Shown: positions 43,388 to 52,900 of the stretch, one piece after another
Layout of the letters: every line of letters begins with the position of its first letter
Position numbering within the stretch: position 1 is the stretch's first letter
Assembly: GCA_963834515.1 (NCBI GenBank)
Contig: CAWICB010000007.1
Location: forward strand, 1,922,001 to 1,986,000
Source of the DNA: RYN-230 sp963834515
GTDB taxonomy: Bacteria; Actinomycetota; Actinomycetes; Streptosporangiales; Streptosporangiaceae
Length of the DNA stretch: 64,000 bases
Direction: 5' to 3'
Notes under the pieces: model-generated
The model's database searches: none
Told to the model about the DNA's origin: nothing
The model's input: the letters and a program-made list of their open reading frames with translations, nothing else
Translations under genes and position numbers: made by a program

Positions 43388-44809
43388 TCAGCGGCCGTGG
43401 GCGTGCCAGTGCGCCCCGAACAGCGCCTCCTCGCTGATCACCTTGGGCTCGATGGGGCGGGACACCCAGGTCAGGTTCACGAAGTGGCGGGCGTTCACGT
43501 TCTCGGTGGTGATGTTGCCGCCCCACGTCCCGCAGCTCAGGCTGAGCGTGAACGGCAGGCCGTTGCGCACGCTGCCCGCGCCCTCGTTGAGGTTCTGGTT
43601 GACCAGCACCCGCGCCGTCCGGGTCCGCCGGGCCAGCTCGCCCACGTTCGCGTCTGAGCTGGTATGCAGGCCACAGGTGTGGCCCAGCCCCTGGTACGCG
43701 GTGATCGCGTTGACCAGGTCGGCGGCCGCGCCGATGCCGCCCTGGTACTTGTAGACGGCCAGCACCACGGACAGCTTCTCGCCGCTGAACGGGTGGCCGG
43801 GCCCGGTGCCGCCCTCTTCGACCAGCAGCATCGGGCAGTCCTCGCCGACCGCGAACCCGGCCAGCCCGGCGATGTGCGCCGCCGACTTGGCCACCACCTT
43901 GATCGACGGTACCGGGCCGCCATCCGGCCACATCACCGCCTGCAGCGCGGCCTTCTGCGGCTGGTCACACACGTGGGCGCCCGCCCCGGCCAGCCGGCCG
44001 ACCAGCTCGTCATACACGTCCGCGTGCACGACCAGGGCGTTGTCGGCCAGGCAGCTGGTGGCGTAGTCGAACGTCTTGGCGGCCAGGATGGCGCCCGCCG
44101 CGTCGGCCAGGTCGGCGGTCTCGTCCACCACGTGCACCGCGTTGCCCACCCCGACGCCGTAGGCGGGCGTGCCGGAACTGTACGCGGCCCGGACCATGCC
44201 CGTCCCGCCGGTGGCCACCACCAGGTCAGCCTGGCGCATCAGCTCCTGGGTCTTGGGCAGCGACGGCGCGGGCAGCCACTGCACCAGGTCGGCCGGCGCG
44301 CCGACCTGCTCGCAGGCGGCCCGCATGAACCCCACCACCGCCTCGGTGGCCTGCTGGGTGCGCGGGTGCGGCGCGCAGATGATGGCGTTCCGCCCCTTCA
44401 GCGCGAACAGCGTCTTGACCGGCGGGGTCGCGTCCGGGCCAGTAGTCGGGATCAGCGCCGCGACCACCCCGACTGGCTTGGCCAGCTTGACCAGGCCGGC
44501 CGCCGGGTCCTCTTCGACGACCCCGACCGTGCGCAGCCCGGTCATGTCGGCCAGCACGCCGGTCACCCGTTTGTTGATCTTGGCGACCTTGTCCGCGTAG
44601 TTGCCGAACCCGCCCTCGTCCACGGCCAGCCGGGCCAGCGCCTCGGCGTGGTCCTTGCGCACCACCGCCCAGGCCACCGCGGTGACCAGCGCGTCCACCT
44701 GCTCCTGCGAGTAGTCCTCGATGGCCCGGGCCGCCGCGCGGGCCCGCGCCACTACGGCCGCGACCTCGTCCGCGGCCGTGGTGCCTGGCGCCTGCTTACC
44801 CTCACTCAT
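43388..44809 (-). CDS. Acylating aldehyde dehydrogenase (sulfoacetaldehyde dehydrogenase-like)
   Basis: A 473-residue CoA-acylating aldehyde dehydrogenase. The cofactor region PVGVVAALIPTTGPDATPPV, the ATGGTGMVRAAYSSGTPAYG loop and the catalytic Cys in FDYATSCLADNALVV are visible. The pattern is that of EutE/SauS-type enzymes, which turn an aldehyde plus CoA into acyl-CoA with NAD(P). SauS acts on sulfoacetaldehyde, itself similar to CoM-derived aldehydes. The start is ATG 44809; longer starts upstream are possible but lack similarity. It is the only minus-strand gene within the catabolic block and diverges from the flavoprotein gene at 44962. The substrate is inferred only; an oxo-alkyl-CoM or acetaldehyde are candidates. 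Confidence 0.8.
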   Translation of the reverse strand: MSEGKQAPGTTAADEVAAVVARARAAARAIEDYSQEQVDALVTAVAWAVVRKDHAEALARLAVDEGGFGNYADKVAKINKRVTGVLADMTGLRTVGVVEEDPAAGLVKLAKPVGVVAALIPTTGPDATPPVKTLFALKGRNAIICAPHPRTQQATEAVVGFMRAACEQVGAPADLVQWLPAPSLPKTQELMRQADLVVATGGTGMVRAAYSSGTPAYGVGVGNAVHVVDETADLADAAGAILAAKTFDYATSCLADNALVVHADVYDELVGRLAGAGAHVCDQPQKAALQAVMWPDGGPVPSIKVVAKSAAHIAGLAGFAVGEDCPMLLVEEGGTGPGHPFSGEKLSVVLAVYKYQGGIGAAADLVNAITAYQGLGHTCGLHTSSDANVGELARRTRTARVLVNQNLNEGAGSVRNGLPFTLSLSCGTWGGNITTENVNARHFVNLTWVSRPIEPKVISEEALFGAHWHAHGR

Positions 44810-44961
44810 GCCGTTTAGCGTGACCGTTCCGGCTGGTGATTCCACTGTTCTGGCGGGTTGAGCCTGGACCGCTTCTTTGTCCCGGCAAGACCTGACCGGC
44901 GCGCTGGGACGGCCCGCATGCTCGTTCCTGACGGGCAGGGCAGCGGGCGACGGGAGCGCGG

Positions 44962-46365
44962 GTGGCACGGCTGGTGGTGATCGGCGGCGGCGCCGCGGGC
45001 ATGTCGGCGGCCTCAGCCGCCCGGCGGCACGCACCCGGCCTCGATGTGGTGGTGTGCGAGGCGGGTGGCTTCGCTGCCTACGGCATGTGCGGCATCCCCT
45101 ACTACCTCAGCGGCGTGGTGCCCGGCGCGGCCGATCTGCTCGCCTACCCGCCGAGCGAATTCCGCGACCGGCGTGGCATCGACCTGCGGCTGCACACCTG
45201 GGTCAGCGCCATCGACCCGGCCGCACACCAGGTGCGGGTGCACCAGGGGCAGCCGCCCGGGGCGGATGGCGGCGGCCTGCTCGGCTACGACATGCTGATC
45301 GCCGCCACCGGCGCGGTGCCGGCCCGGCCGCCGGTGCCGGGCCTGGACGGGCCGCGGGTGCACACCATCCGGTCGCTGGACGAGGCGGTTGGGCTGCGGG
45401 AGCTGCTCGACTCGGGCGCCGTCCGGCACGCCATCGTGCTCGGCGCCGGGTACGTCGGCCTGGAGGCGGCCGAGGCGCTGGCCGTCGCGGGCGCCGAGGT
45501 GGAGATCATCGAGGCGCTGCCCCGGGTGCTGGGCACCGTGGACGAGCCGATCGCCCGGGTCGTCCAGGCCGAGCTGGAACGGCACACCACGGTGCGGCTG
45601 GGCACCCGGCTGGACGAGGTGCGCGGCAGCGGGCCCGGGCTGACGGCGGTGGCCGGCGGCACCGAGATCCGCACCGACCTGGTCGTCGTGGCCACCGGGG
45701 TGCGGCCCGCCACCGACCTGCTGATCCGGGCCGGCGCGGGGCACCTGCCGGACCGGTCGGTGCGGGTGGACGCGAGCATGCGCACGTCGCTGCCGGACGT
45801 GTTCGCGGCCGGTGACTGCGCCGCGCTGCACCACCTGGTCCTGGACGGGCCGGCCTGGGTGCCGCTCGGGCCGGCCGCCAACAAGACCGGCCGGGTGGCC
45901 GGCACGGTCGCCGCCGGCGGCGCCGCGTCGTTCGGCGGCATCGTGGGCACCGCGGCGGTGAAGGTGTTCGGCCTTGAAGTGGCCCGCACCGGGCTGACCC
46001 TGGCCGAGGCGCAGGCCGCCGGGCTGGCCGCCGCCGCCACCGACGTGGTCGCACGGTCCCGGGCCAAGTACTACCCGGGCGCGCAGCCGCTGCACGTCCG
46101 GCTGGTGCACGCCCCGGACGGCCGGCTGCTCGGCGGCCAGCTGGCCGGCCGGGAAGGCGCGGCCAAGCGCATCGACGTGCTGGCCACCGCGCTGCATGCC
46201 CGCTTCACCGTGGCCGACTTGGCCGGGCTGGACCTGAGTTACGCCCCGCCGTTCGCGCCGGTGTACGACCCGGTGCTGACCGCCGCGATCAAAGCCGCCG
46301 GGCCGGCCAGGCCCGTCCCGAGCAGTGCCGGAGGAGCCCATGAGCCTGCAGCCGCCCCGCGATAA
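44962..46365 (+). CDS. CoA-disulfide-reductase-like flavoprotein
   Basis: A 467-residue FAD/NAD(P) enzyme of the CoA-disulfide reductase/NADH oxidase group. The FAD motif VIGGGAAGMSAASAARR leads, and the single redox Cys is in YGMCGIPYYLSG (Cys near residue 43). The NAD(P) motif AIVLGAGYVGLEAAEAL and ASMRTSLPDVFAAGDCA follow. The dimerisation domain ends with LDLSYAPPFAPVYDPVLTAA, a pattern of true CoA-disulfide reductases. In a locus that makes and uses coenzyme M, it may reduce CoM disulfide or CoM-CoA mixed disulfide. GTG 44962 follows GACGGGAG. It starts a new plus-strand unit with the CoA transferase genes. Confidence 0.82.
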   Translation: MARLVVIGGGAAGMSAASAARRHAPGLDVVVCEAGGFAAYGMCGIPYYLSGVVPGAADLLAYPPSEFRDRRGIDLRLHTWVSAIDPAAHQVRVHQGQPPGADGGGLLGYDMLIAATGAVPARPPVPGLDGPRVHTIRSLDEAVGLRELLDSGAVRHAIVLGAGYVGLEAAEALAVAGAEVEIIEALPRVLGTVDEPIARVVQAELERHTTVRLGTRLDEVRGSGPGLTAVAGGTEIRTDLVVVATGVRPATDLLIRAGAGHLPDRSVRVDASMRTSLPDVFAAGDCAALHHLVLDGPAWVPLGPAANKTGRVAGTVAAGGAASFGGIVGTAAVKVFGLEVARTGLTLAEAQAAGLAAAATDVVARSRAKYYPGAQPLHVRLVHAPDGRLLGGQLAGREGAAKRIDVLATALHARFTVADLAGLDLSYAPPFAPVYDPVLTAAIKAAGPARPVPSSAGGAHEPAAAPR

Positions 46366-47254
46366 GCGGGCCAGCCTGACCGACGCGGCCGCCCTGGTCG
46401 GCGACGGGGCCACGGTCGCGCTGGGCGGCGGCCTGTCCGCCCGGCTGCCGATGGCCCTGGTCCGCGAGCTCGTCCGGCAGGGCCGCCGCAGGCTGCACCT
46501 GGTCGGGTCGGCACACAGCATCGACGTGGACCTGCTGGTGGCGGCCGGTGCGGTGCGCCGCCTGGAGGAGAGCTACGTCGGCTTCGAGCAGGATCTCGGG
46601 CTCGCCCCGGCCTACCGCCGCGCGGCCGAGGCGGGCACGATCGAGGTGGCGGAAAGCTGCTGCGCCACCATCCTGGCCCAGCTCCGGGCGGCTGAGATGG
46701 GGCTGCCGTTCCTGCCCGTCCGCGGGGTCCGCGGCTCGGACATCCTCCAGCTGCATCCCGAGTACGCCGAGATCACCTGCCCGTTCACCGGGGAGATCCT
46801 GGTCGCCGTGCCCGCGCTGCGGCCAGACGTGGCGCTGCTGCACGCGCCGGCCGGGGACCGGTACGGCAACCTGCACCTGGAGCAGCCGTACGTGCTCGAC
46901 GAGCGGTTCGCCTCGGCGTCCCGGCTGGTGCTGGCGACCGTGGACGAGCTGGTGTCCACCGGCGAAGTGACCGCGGCCGGGGTGACCATCCCGGCCCACC
47001 TGGTGGCCGCGGTGACCGAGGTGCCCTACGGCGCGCACCCGTCCTCCTGCTACCCGCGGTACAGCTACGACCGGGCCCACCTGCGCGAGTACGTGTCCGC
47101 GGCCCAGTCCGGGCCCGATGACCTGGAGAAGTACGTGGGCACCTACGTCAGCGGGACCGAGGAGGACTACCGGCTGGCGGTCGGCGCCGACCGGCTGGCC
47201 GCGCTGGGCACCTGGTCCACGTCCACCGCCGCCTGGCAGGAGCTGTTTTCATGA
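46340..47254 (+). CDS. CoA transferase, alpha subunit
   Basis: A 304-residue alpha subunit of a family I CoA transferase, closest in pattern to glutaconate/3-oxoacid types. Seen: LVGDGATVALGGGLSARLPM, VRELVRQGRRRLHLVGSAHS, the SYVGFEQDLGLAPAYRRAAE stretch and VAVPALRPDVALLHAPAGDRYGNLH. It starts at ATG 46340 after GGAGGAG. Its stop overlaps the start of the beta subunit gene. If the pathway yields acetoacetate, as the carboxylase predicts, this enzyme would activate it to acetoacetyl-CoA at the expense of another CoA ester. Other oxoacids cannot be excluded. Confidence 0.82.
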   Translation: MSLQPPRDKRASLTDAAALVGDGATVALGGGLSARLPMALVRELVRQGRRRLHLVGSAHSIDVDLLVAAGAVRRLEESYVGFEQDLGLAPAYRRAAEAGTIEVAESCCATILAQLRAAEMGLPFLPVRGVRGSDILQLHPEYAEITCPFTGEILVAVPALRPDVALLHAPAGDRYGNLHLEQPYVLDERFASASRLVLATVDELVSTGEVTAAGVTIPAHLVAAVTEVPYGAHPSSCYPRYSYDRAHLREYVSAAQSGPDDLEKYVGTYVSGTEEDYRLAVGADRLAALGTWSTSTAAWQELFS

Positions 47255-48079
47255 CCTGGACCATTGACGAGTGGTTCGTGGTGGCGCTGGCCCGTACCAT
47301 CCGGCCCGGCCGAGACCGTGTTCCACGGGTTCGGCAGCCCGTGCGCCCAGGTGGCCATGCACGTCGCCCGGCGCACCCACGCACCGGATATGACGCTGGT
47401 CGAGGGGGCGATGTACGCGGTCAATCCCGATCCCCCGTTCATCCCGCCCACCAGCAACGACGCCAGCCTGAAGCGGGGCGCGGTGTACAGCATGCGCTTC
47501 GAGGAGTTCTTCGACGCCGCGGTCCGGGGCGACGTGGACCGGATGTTCCTGTCCGGCGGGCAGATCGACGGGTACGGCAACACCAACGTCACCGCGATCG
47601 GGCCGCCCGGCCGCCCCAAGGTGAAGCTGGGCGGCGGGGGCGGCGGCTGCAACCTGTCCGCCACCATCGGCCAGCTCACCGTGTGGACCACCCGGCACCG
47701 CTCCGGGCGGACCCTGGTGGCCGAGTGTGACTTCGTCACCGACATGGGCCACCGCACCCGGCTCGGCACCCGGGCCGAGGCCGGCTTCACCGGCGGCGGC
47801 CCGCAGTGGCTGGTCACCGAGCTGGGCGTGTTCGACTACCCGGACGGCCAGGCCCGGCTGGTGCGGATCTTCCCCGACGTCAGCGTGGCCGAGGTCCGCG
47901 CGGCCACCGGCTTCGGCCTGCACGTGGCCGGCGACCTGCGGCCGGTCCCGCCGCCGTCCGCGGCCGAGCTGGCCGCGGTGCGCTCGGCTGACCCGCTGGG
48001 GGTGCGCAAGTCCGAGTTCTCGGCCCACGAGCTGTCCCGTACGTTCACCCACCATGAGGGCCAGGCCTGCGCATGCTGA
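47251..48079 (+). pseudogene. CoA transferase, beta subunit, with one frameshift
   Basis: The frame from ATG 47251 reads MTWTIDEWFVVALARTIRPG, the standard opening of the beta subunit, then slips near 47310. It goes on one frame over as ETVFHGFGSPCAQVAMHVAR. The rest is intact: VEGAMYAVNPDPPFIPPTSN, DRMFLSGGQIDGYGNTNVTAI and LGVFDYPDGQARLVRIFPDV. One extra C in GGCCGAGACC explains the slip. Repaired it has about 275 residues. The active-site Glu of the family would be the one in LVEGAMYA. It overlaps the alpha gene by 4 bases (ATGA) and the next gene by 7. Sequencing error is a good possibility. Confidence 0.8.
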
Positions 48080-50199
48080 CCACCCGCCGCGGCCTGGCCG
48101 CCGTGTTCGGGCCGCGCCGGGTCGCCCTGGTCGGGGCGTCCGACAAGCCCGGCTCGGTGGGACGGCTGCTGTGGGACAACCTGGCCACGTTCCCCGGCGA
48201 GGTGGTGCCGGTCAGCCCGTCCGGCCGGGTCGGCGGCCAGGCCGCCTACCCGAGCCTGGGTGACGTCCCCGGCCCGGTCGACCTGGCCGTGGTGGCCACC
48301 CCGGCCGCCACCGTGCCCGGCATCATCCGGGCCGCGGCGAGCCAGGGCGTGGCCGCCGCGGTCGTGCTCAGCGCCGGCTTCGCCGAAGCCGGGGATGAGG
48401 GCGCGAAGCTGCAGGCCGACGCGGTGGCCGCGGCCCGGGCAGGCGGCGTGCGGCTGGTCGGGCCGAACTGCTTCGGGGTGCAGAACTCGAAGCTGCCGCT
48501 GAATGCGTCCATCGCGGCCGGGCTGCCCCGCAGCGGTGGCGTCAGCATCGTCACCCAGTCCGGGTCGTACGGGATGGCCGTGCATGCGCTCGGCCAGGAC
48601 GAGGGCCTGCGGGTGGCCAAGGTGCTCGCGGCGGGCAACAAGGCGGACATCAGCGACGCGGAACTGCTCGGCTACCTGCGCGACGACCCGGACACCACGG
48701 TGATCTGCCTGCTGCTGGAGTCCATCACCCAGGCCCGCGAGTTCTTCGCCGAAGCCTGCCGGACCACGTCACGCAAGCCGGTCGTCGCGGTGCTGGGCGG
48801 CCGGACCAGCGCCGGGCAGCGGGCCGCGCTGTCGCACACCGCCGCGCTGGCCACCGACGGCGCGGTCCGCGACGCCGCGCTGCGCCAGGCCGGTGTGGTC
48901 CGGGTGCGCACCGGCCTGCAGGCCCTGGACGCGGCCCGGGCGCTGTCCGGCCAGCCGGTGCCACGTGGGCCCCGGGTCGCGGTGGTCACCAACTCCGGCG
49001 GCACCGGGGTGGAACTGACCGACCTGCTGGCCGACCAGGGGCTGGTGCTGCCGGAGCTGAGCTCGCCGCTGCAGGACCGGCTGCGGGCCATCATGCCCGG
49101 CTATGCCAGCGCGCGGAACCCGGTGGACATGACCCCGGCCTGGCACCTGTTCACCACGGTGTACCCCGGGGCCATCGAGATGCTGGCCCGGTCGGGTGAG
49201 GTCGACGCGGTGGTGCCGGTGCTGCTGCAGCGGTCGGCGTCGGCCGACGTGGCGGCGGCGGTGCGGGACGCGGTCGCGCGGCTGCGGGCCGATGCGGTGC
49301 CGGTGCCGGTCTATGTGTGCTGGGTCGCGCCGCGCTCGGCTGAGGAGCATGCCGACGTGCTGCGGGACGCCGGCATCCCGGTTTTTGCCTGGCCTGGGCG
49401 CACCGCAGACGCGGTGGGCGCGGCGGTGCGGTGTGGACAGCAGATCTTTTACCGGGTCGGGGCCGGAGACGGGACCGGAGCGTCCGGGGACCCGCACCCG
49501 GCTGAACGCCTTGCGCGGGCCACCCGGACACCCCGGCTCGCGGCCGCGCTGCGCGGAGCGGCCAGGACCGGGGACGGGCTGCTCGGCTCGGAGGCCGCGC
49601 GGTCCTTGCTGGCTGAGGCCGGGATTCCGGTCATCCGGACGGTGCGGTGCTGCGGTGCCGATACGGCGGCGGTGGCGGCCGAGCGGCTCGGGTACCCGGC
49701 GGTGGTCAAGGTCGATCATCCGGAGCTGACGCACAAGAGCGACGCCGGGGGGGTCCGGCTGAACCTCACGTCGGCGGCGGACGTGGTCGGCGCGGCACAG
49801 GAAATGCTCGGGCTGGCGCACGGGGCCGCCGTGCTGGTGCAGCACCAGCATGAGGGGATCGAGGTGGTGGTGGGCGGGGTGCGGGATCCGGAGTTCGGGG
49901 CTATGGTACTGGCCGGGCTGGGCGGGGTGCTGGTCGAGACGCTGCGGGACGTGCAGTTGCGGGTCGCGCCGGTAGACGAGGCGCAGGCGCTGGCCATGCT
50001 GGAGTCGCTGCGCGGAGCGGCGGTGTTCGGCGGGCTGCGCGGCCAGCCCGCGGTGGATGTGGCCGCGGTCGCCGATGTGATCATGCGGGTCAGCGAGCTG
50101 ATCGACGGCTACCCGGAGATCGCCGAGCTGGACCTGAACCCGGTGCTGGCGGACGGGACGGGGTGCGTCGCGGTGGACTGGCGGATCAGCGTGCGGTGA
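48073..50199 (+). CDS. Acyl-CoA synthetase (ADP-forming)
   Basis: A 708-residue fused ADP-forming acyl-CoA synthetase. Domain order: CoA-binding domain (residues 1-130, RVALVGASDKPGSVGRLLWDN); succinyl-CoA-ligase-like domain with the phospho-His in QRAALSHTAALATDG (His near 257) and GPRVAVVTNSGGTGVELTDL; and a C-terminal ATP-grasp domain (SEAARSLLAEAGIPV, YPAVVKVDHPELTHKSDAGGV). It makes acyl-CoA from acid, ATP and CoA. It overlaps the CoA transferase beta gene by 7 bases, so the two are coupled. Two CoA-activating systems side by side suggest that the pathway yields two different acids, or that one acts as backup. Confidence 0.88.
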   Translation: MLTTRRGLAAVFGPRRVALVGASDKPGSVGRLLWDNLATFPGEVVPVSPSGRVGGQAAYPSLGDVPGPVDLAVVATPAATVPGIIRAAASQGVAAAVVLSAGFAEAGDEGAKLQADAVAAARAGGVRLVGPNCFGVQNSKLPLNASIAAGLPRSGGVSIVTQSGSYGMAVHALGQDEGLRVAKVLAAGNKADISDAELLGYLRDDPDTTVICLLLESITQAREFFAEACRTTSRKPVVAVLGGRTSAGQRAALSHTAALATDGAVRDAALRQAGVVRVRTGLQALDAARALSGQPVPRGPRVAVVTNSGGTGVELTDLLADQGLVLPELSSPLQDRLRAIMPGYASARNPVDMTPAWHLFTTVYPGAIEMLARSGEVDAVVPVLLQRSASADVAAAVRDAVARLRADAVPVPVYVCWVAPRSAEEHADVLRDAGIPVFAWPGRTADAVGAAVRCGQQIFYRVGAGDGTGASGDPHPAERLARATRTPRLAAALRGAARTGDGLLGSEAARSLLAEAGIPVIRTVRCCGADTAAVAAERLGYPAVVKVDHPELTHKSDAGGVRLNLTSAADVVGAAQEMLGLAHGAAVLVQHQHEGIEVVVGGVRDPEFGAMVLAGLGGVLVETLRDVQLRVAPVDEAQALAMLESLRGAAVFGGLRGQPAVDVAAVADVIMRVSELIDGYPEIAELDLNPVLADGTGCVAVDWRISVR

Positions 50200-50236
50200 A
50201 GCGGGCCGGGCCGGGGCGGGGCGGGCGCACGGTCCG

Positions 50237-52150
50237 TCAGGCCGATTCGGACCGCAGGATGCCGGCCACCGGCTGGCGGGCGCCGGCCCGGGCCGGGATG
50301 GCGGTCAGCGCGGCCACCGCCAGCAGGGTGCCGAGGGCGGCGAGCAGGAGCCACCAGGCGGGTGGCACGGTGGTGATGCCACCGCTGTTGGCCGCCGAGA
50401 ACAGCGCGATGCCCAGCGGGATGCCGGCCAGCACGCCCGGGATGGCGGACAGTACCTGGGCGGCCACCACCCCCGCGGTCACCTGCTCCGGGCTGGCTCC
50501 GAGCGCACGGGCCACGGCGGAGGCCTGGCGGGCGTCGAGCACCGTAGCCCACGCGGTGCACACCGCGTTGAGCCCGGACAGGGCCAGCAGTACTACGGTG
50601 ACGACCAGCAGCATCTGGGTATCCCGGGCAATGACCGGGTCGATCAGGCCACTCCCGCTGCCGAACAGTTTCTCGTCCGCCGTGGCGTGGAACGCGAGCA
50701 CAGTAACCACGCCGGTCATGGTGATCGCGATGCAGGCCGCGCTGAGCAGCGCCCGGCGGGGCCGCCGGGCCACCAGGCGCAGCCCGAACAGCAGCGGCAC
50801 CGGCAGGTGGCGGGACAGCCGGATCAGCCCGGCCCGGCGGCGGGGCCGCCGCACCGGGTCGGCCAGCGCGCTGACCGTGCTGGTGCGCGCGGCCCGGATG
50901 GCGGGCCACAGCGTCGCGGCCATGGCCACCACCAGGGCCACCCCGACCACCAGCCCGGCGGTGGGCAGCGTGAGCGACGGTGCGCCGGGCGCGCCGACCA
51001 GGCCCGCGCCCGGGCTGGTGATCAGCGGCGCGGCCAGCCGGCCGATGGCCAGCCCGGCGATGGCCGCGGCCAGCGCCAGGATCAGGTTCTCGGCCATCAG
51101 CGCCAGCGTCACGATGCCCGGCGTGGCACCGACCGCTTTGAGCAGGCCGACCCGCCGGATGCGTTCCGACATCCGGCCGCCGGCCAGCACGGCCAGGGTC
51201 CCGATGGCCAGCAGCGTGGCCAGCCAGGCCCCCGGGTTCAGCACAGCCGCCTCGTCCCGGATCAGCAGGCCGTCCACGTTACGGATGTCCTGCCACGTGG
51301 TCAGGCTGGGTGCGGTGGACGTGGCGGAGTTCTCGGCGAACTGGTGGCCGTACCGGTTCACGAACGCCTGGGCCTGGCCCGGGTCGCTGAGCTTCAGGTT
51401 CAGCACGTAGCCCAGTGGGTCCGACGACGTGGCCAGCGCCTGCGCGCCGGCACGGGTGATCCAGGCCAGGCCCAGGTGCCGCGGGGAGATACCCCGCGGC
51501 CCGAACGGCAGGCCGTAGTTGCAATTGATGAAGCACATGTTCGGCATGGGCACGCTGGCCGCGGTGACCGCGGTGCCCACCACCCGGAACGGCCGGCCGT
51601 TCAGCGTGATGCGGTCGCCTAGCCCGACGCGCAGCGCCTCGGCGTACGTCCGCTCCAGCACGATGCCGCCGGCGCTGATCCAGTGGCCCGAGGTCAGCTC
51701 GGGCTGGTCCACGGCGGCCGCGGTCGGGTCGCGTCCTTCCGCTACCACCGCCGCCAGCCGCCCGCCGGCCCGGACGACCGCGGAGGCGACCGGGTAGAGC
51801 CCGCTGTGGGCGGTCACCCCGGCCGCGTGGATGAGTTCGCTGGCCGCGATCCGGACCTGCCTGGCGTTCGCCGCGATTTGTTCCGGCGAGTACTTCACCT
51901 GTCCGGGCGGGCGCGAGTGCGGCCCGAACGGCCCGGCTGTGACTGGCCCGCTGAACTGGGCGACCACGTCCGGCCCGCGGGTAGCCGCCCGGGTCTGCTG
52001 GTACGGGTGGTTGGTGACCCCGTGCAGCACCAGGCCCAGGGTGAGCACTGCGCTGGCCGCGGTGATGGCCAGCAGCAGCAGCGCGGCCTGGGTCGGCCGG
52101 CGCCGCAGGTCCCGGGCGGTCAGGCGGCCGATCAGCAGGGTACGGCCCAT
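50237..52150 (-). CDS. ABC transporter permease, FtsX/MacB type
   Basis: A 637-residue FtsX-like permease. An N-terminal membrane helix (AALLLLAITAASAVLTLGLVL) is followed by a large outer domain (residues 50-290). Two clusters of three helices come next, around ATLLAIGTLAVLAGGRM ... ENLILALAAAIAGLAIGRLA and the repeat near the end (LSAIPGVLAGIPLGIALF ... WWLLLAALGTLLAVAALTAI). It forms a transporter with the ATPase 3 bases upstream. Such pairs export lipids, peptides or antibiotics, or drive cell-wall enzymes. No substrate clue is present. It belongs to the PadR operon and not, on present evidence, to the CoM pathway. Confidence 0.85.
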   Translation of the reverse strand: MGRTLLIGRLTARDLRRRPTQAALLLLAITAASAVLTLGLVLHGVTNHPYQQTRAATRGPDVVAQFSGPVTAGPFGPHSRPPGQVKYSPEQIAANARQVRIAASELIHAAGVTAHSGLYPVASAVVRAGGRLAAVVAEGRDPTAAAVDQPELTSGHWISAGGIVLERTYAEALRVGLGDRITLNGRPFRVVGTAVTAASVPMPNMCFINCNYGLPFGPRGISPRHLGLAWITRAGAQALATSSDPLGYVLNLKLSDPGQAQAFVNRYGHQFAENSATSTAPSLTTWQDIRNVDGLLIRDEAAVLNPGAWLATLLAIGTLAVLAGGRMSERIRRVGLLKAVGATPGIVTLALMAENLILALAAAIAGLAIGRLAAPLITSPGAGLVGAPGAPSLTLPTAGLVVGVALVVAMAATLWPAIRAARTSTVSALADPVRRPRRRAGLIRLSRHLPVPLLFGLRLVARRPRRALLSAACIAITMTGVVTVLAFHATADEKLFGSGSGLIDPVIARDTQMLLVVTVVLLALSGLNAVCTAWATVLDARQASAVARALGASPEQVTAGVVAAQVLSAIPGVLAGIPLGIALFSAANSGGITTVPPAWWLLLAALGTLLAVAALTAIPARAGARQPVAGILRSESA

Positions 52151-52153
52151 GGC

Positions 52154-52900
52154 TCAGCCCTCCAGCCCGGCGAGCGCCCCGAGGCTCCCGCTGCTGCCGC
52201 CGGTGAGCCGGGTCTCGTCCACGAACGCCCCGTCGCGCATGGTGATCAGCCGGTCCGCGGTGGCCGCGATCCGCGAGTCATGGGTGACCACGACCAGGGT
52301 CTGCCCGGCGGCGTGCAGCGTCTCGAACAGCCGGAGCACGTCCAGGGTCGCTTCGCTGTCCAGGTTCCCGGTGGGCTCGTCGGCCAGGATGACGAGTGGG
52401 TCGTTGGCCAGCGCCCGGGCCACCGCGACCCGCTGGCGCTGGCCCCCGGACAGCGCCGACGGGAGGAAGCCGCCCCGGTCGGCCAGCCCCACCTGGTCCA
52501 GCAGGCCGGCCGCCCGCCGCCGGGCCGCCCGCGGCGCGGCGCCGGCCAGCAGCGCGGGCAGCTCCACGTTCTCCACCGCGGTGAGCTCGTCCATCAGGTG
52601 GAAGGCCTGGAACACGAAGCCGACCGCGCGGCGGCGCAGCCGGGCCAGGCCCCGCTCGCTGAGCCGGTCGATGCGCTGCCCGGCCAGGTACAGCTGCCCG
52701 CCCGACGGCCGGTCCAGCCCGCCCAGCAGGTGCAGCAGGGTGGACTTGCCGCAGCCGCTGGGCCCCATCACGGCCAGCGTCTCCCCCGCGGCCACCTCCA
52801 GGCTGACGTCGTCCACCGCGCGCACCAGCGTGTCGGACGAGCCGAAGTCCTTGCGCAGTTCCCGGGCGCTCAGCACCGGCGCGCCGCCATCGTCGTTCAT
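52154..52900 (-). CDS. ABC transporter ATP-binding protein (MacB/LolD type)
   Basis: A 248-residue ATPase. Walker A MGPSGCGKSTLLHLLGGLDR, Q-loop VFQAFHLMDELTAVENVELP, signature LSGGQRQRVAVARAL, Walker B VILADEPTGNLDS and the H-loop VVVTHDSRIA are complete. I start at ATG 52900, which overlaps the PadR stop (ATGA), giving tight coupling. The LDRPSGG and ENVELPALLAG elements are typical of MacB/LolD-type ATPases that work with FtsX-like permeases. Confidence 0.92.
   Translation of the reverse strand: MNDDGGAPVLSARELRKDFGSSDTLVRAVDDVSLEVAAGETLAVMGPSGCGKSTLLHLLGGLDRPSGGQLYLAGQRIDRLSERGLARLRRRAVGFVFQAFHLMDELTAVENVELPALLAGAAPRAARRRAAGLLDQVGLADRGGFLPSALSGGQRQRVAVARALANDPLVILADEPTGNLDSEATLDVLRLFETLHAAGQTLVVVTHDSRIAATADRLITMRDGAFVDETRLTGGSSGSLGALAGLEG

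Noticed and set aside
43354..43392. Short tandem repeat (GGGTCAGCTGGGCG about 2.7 times) between the MEDS and aldehyde dehydrogenase genes
   Set aside because: It is a simple slippage repeat between convergent genes; no CRISPR-like spacing and no other copies.
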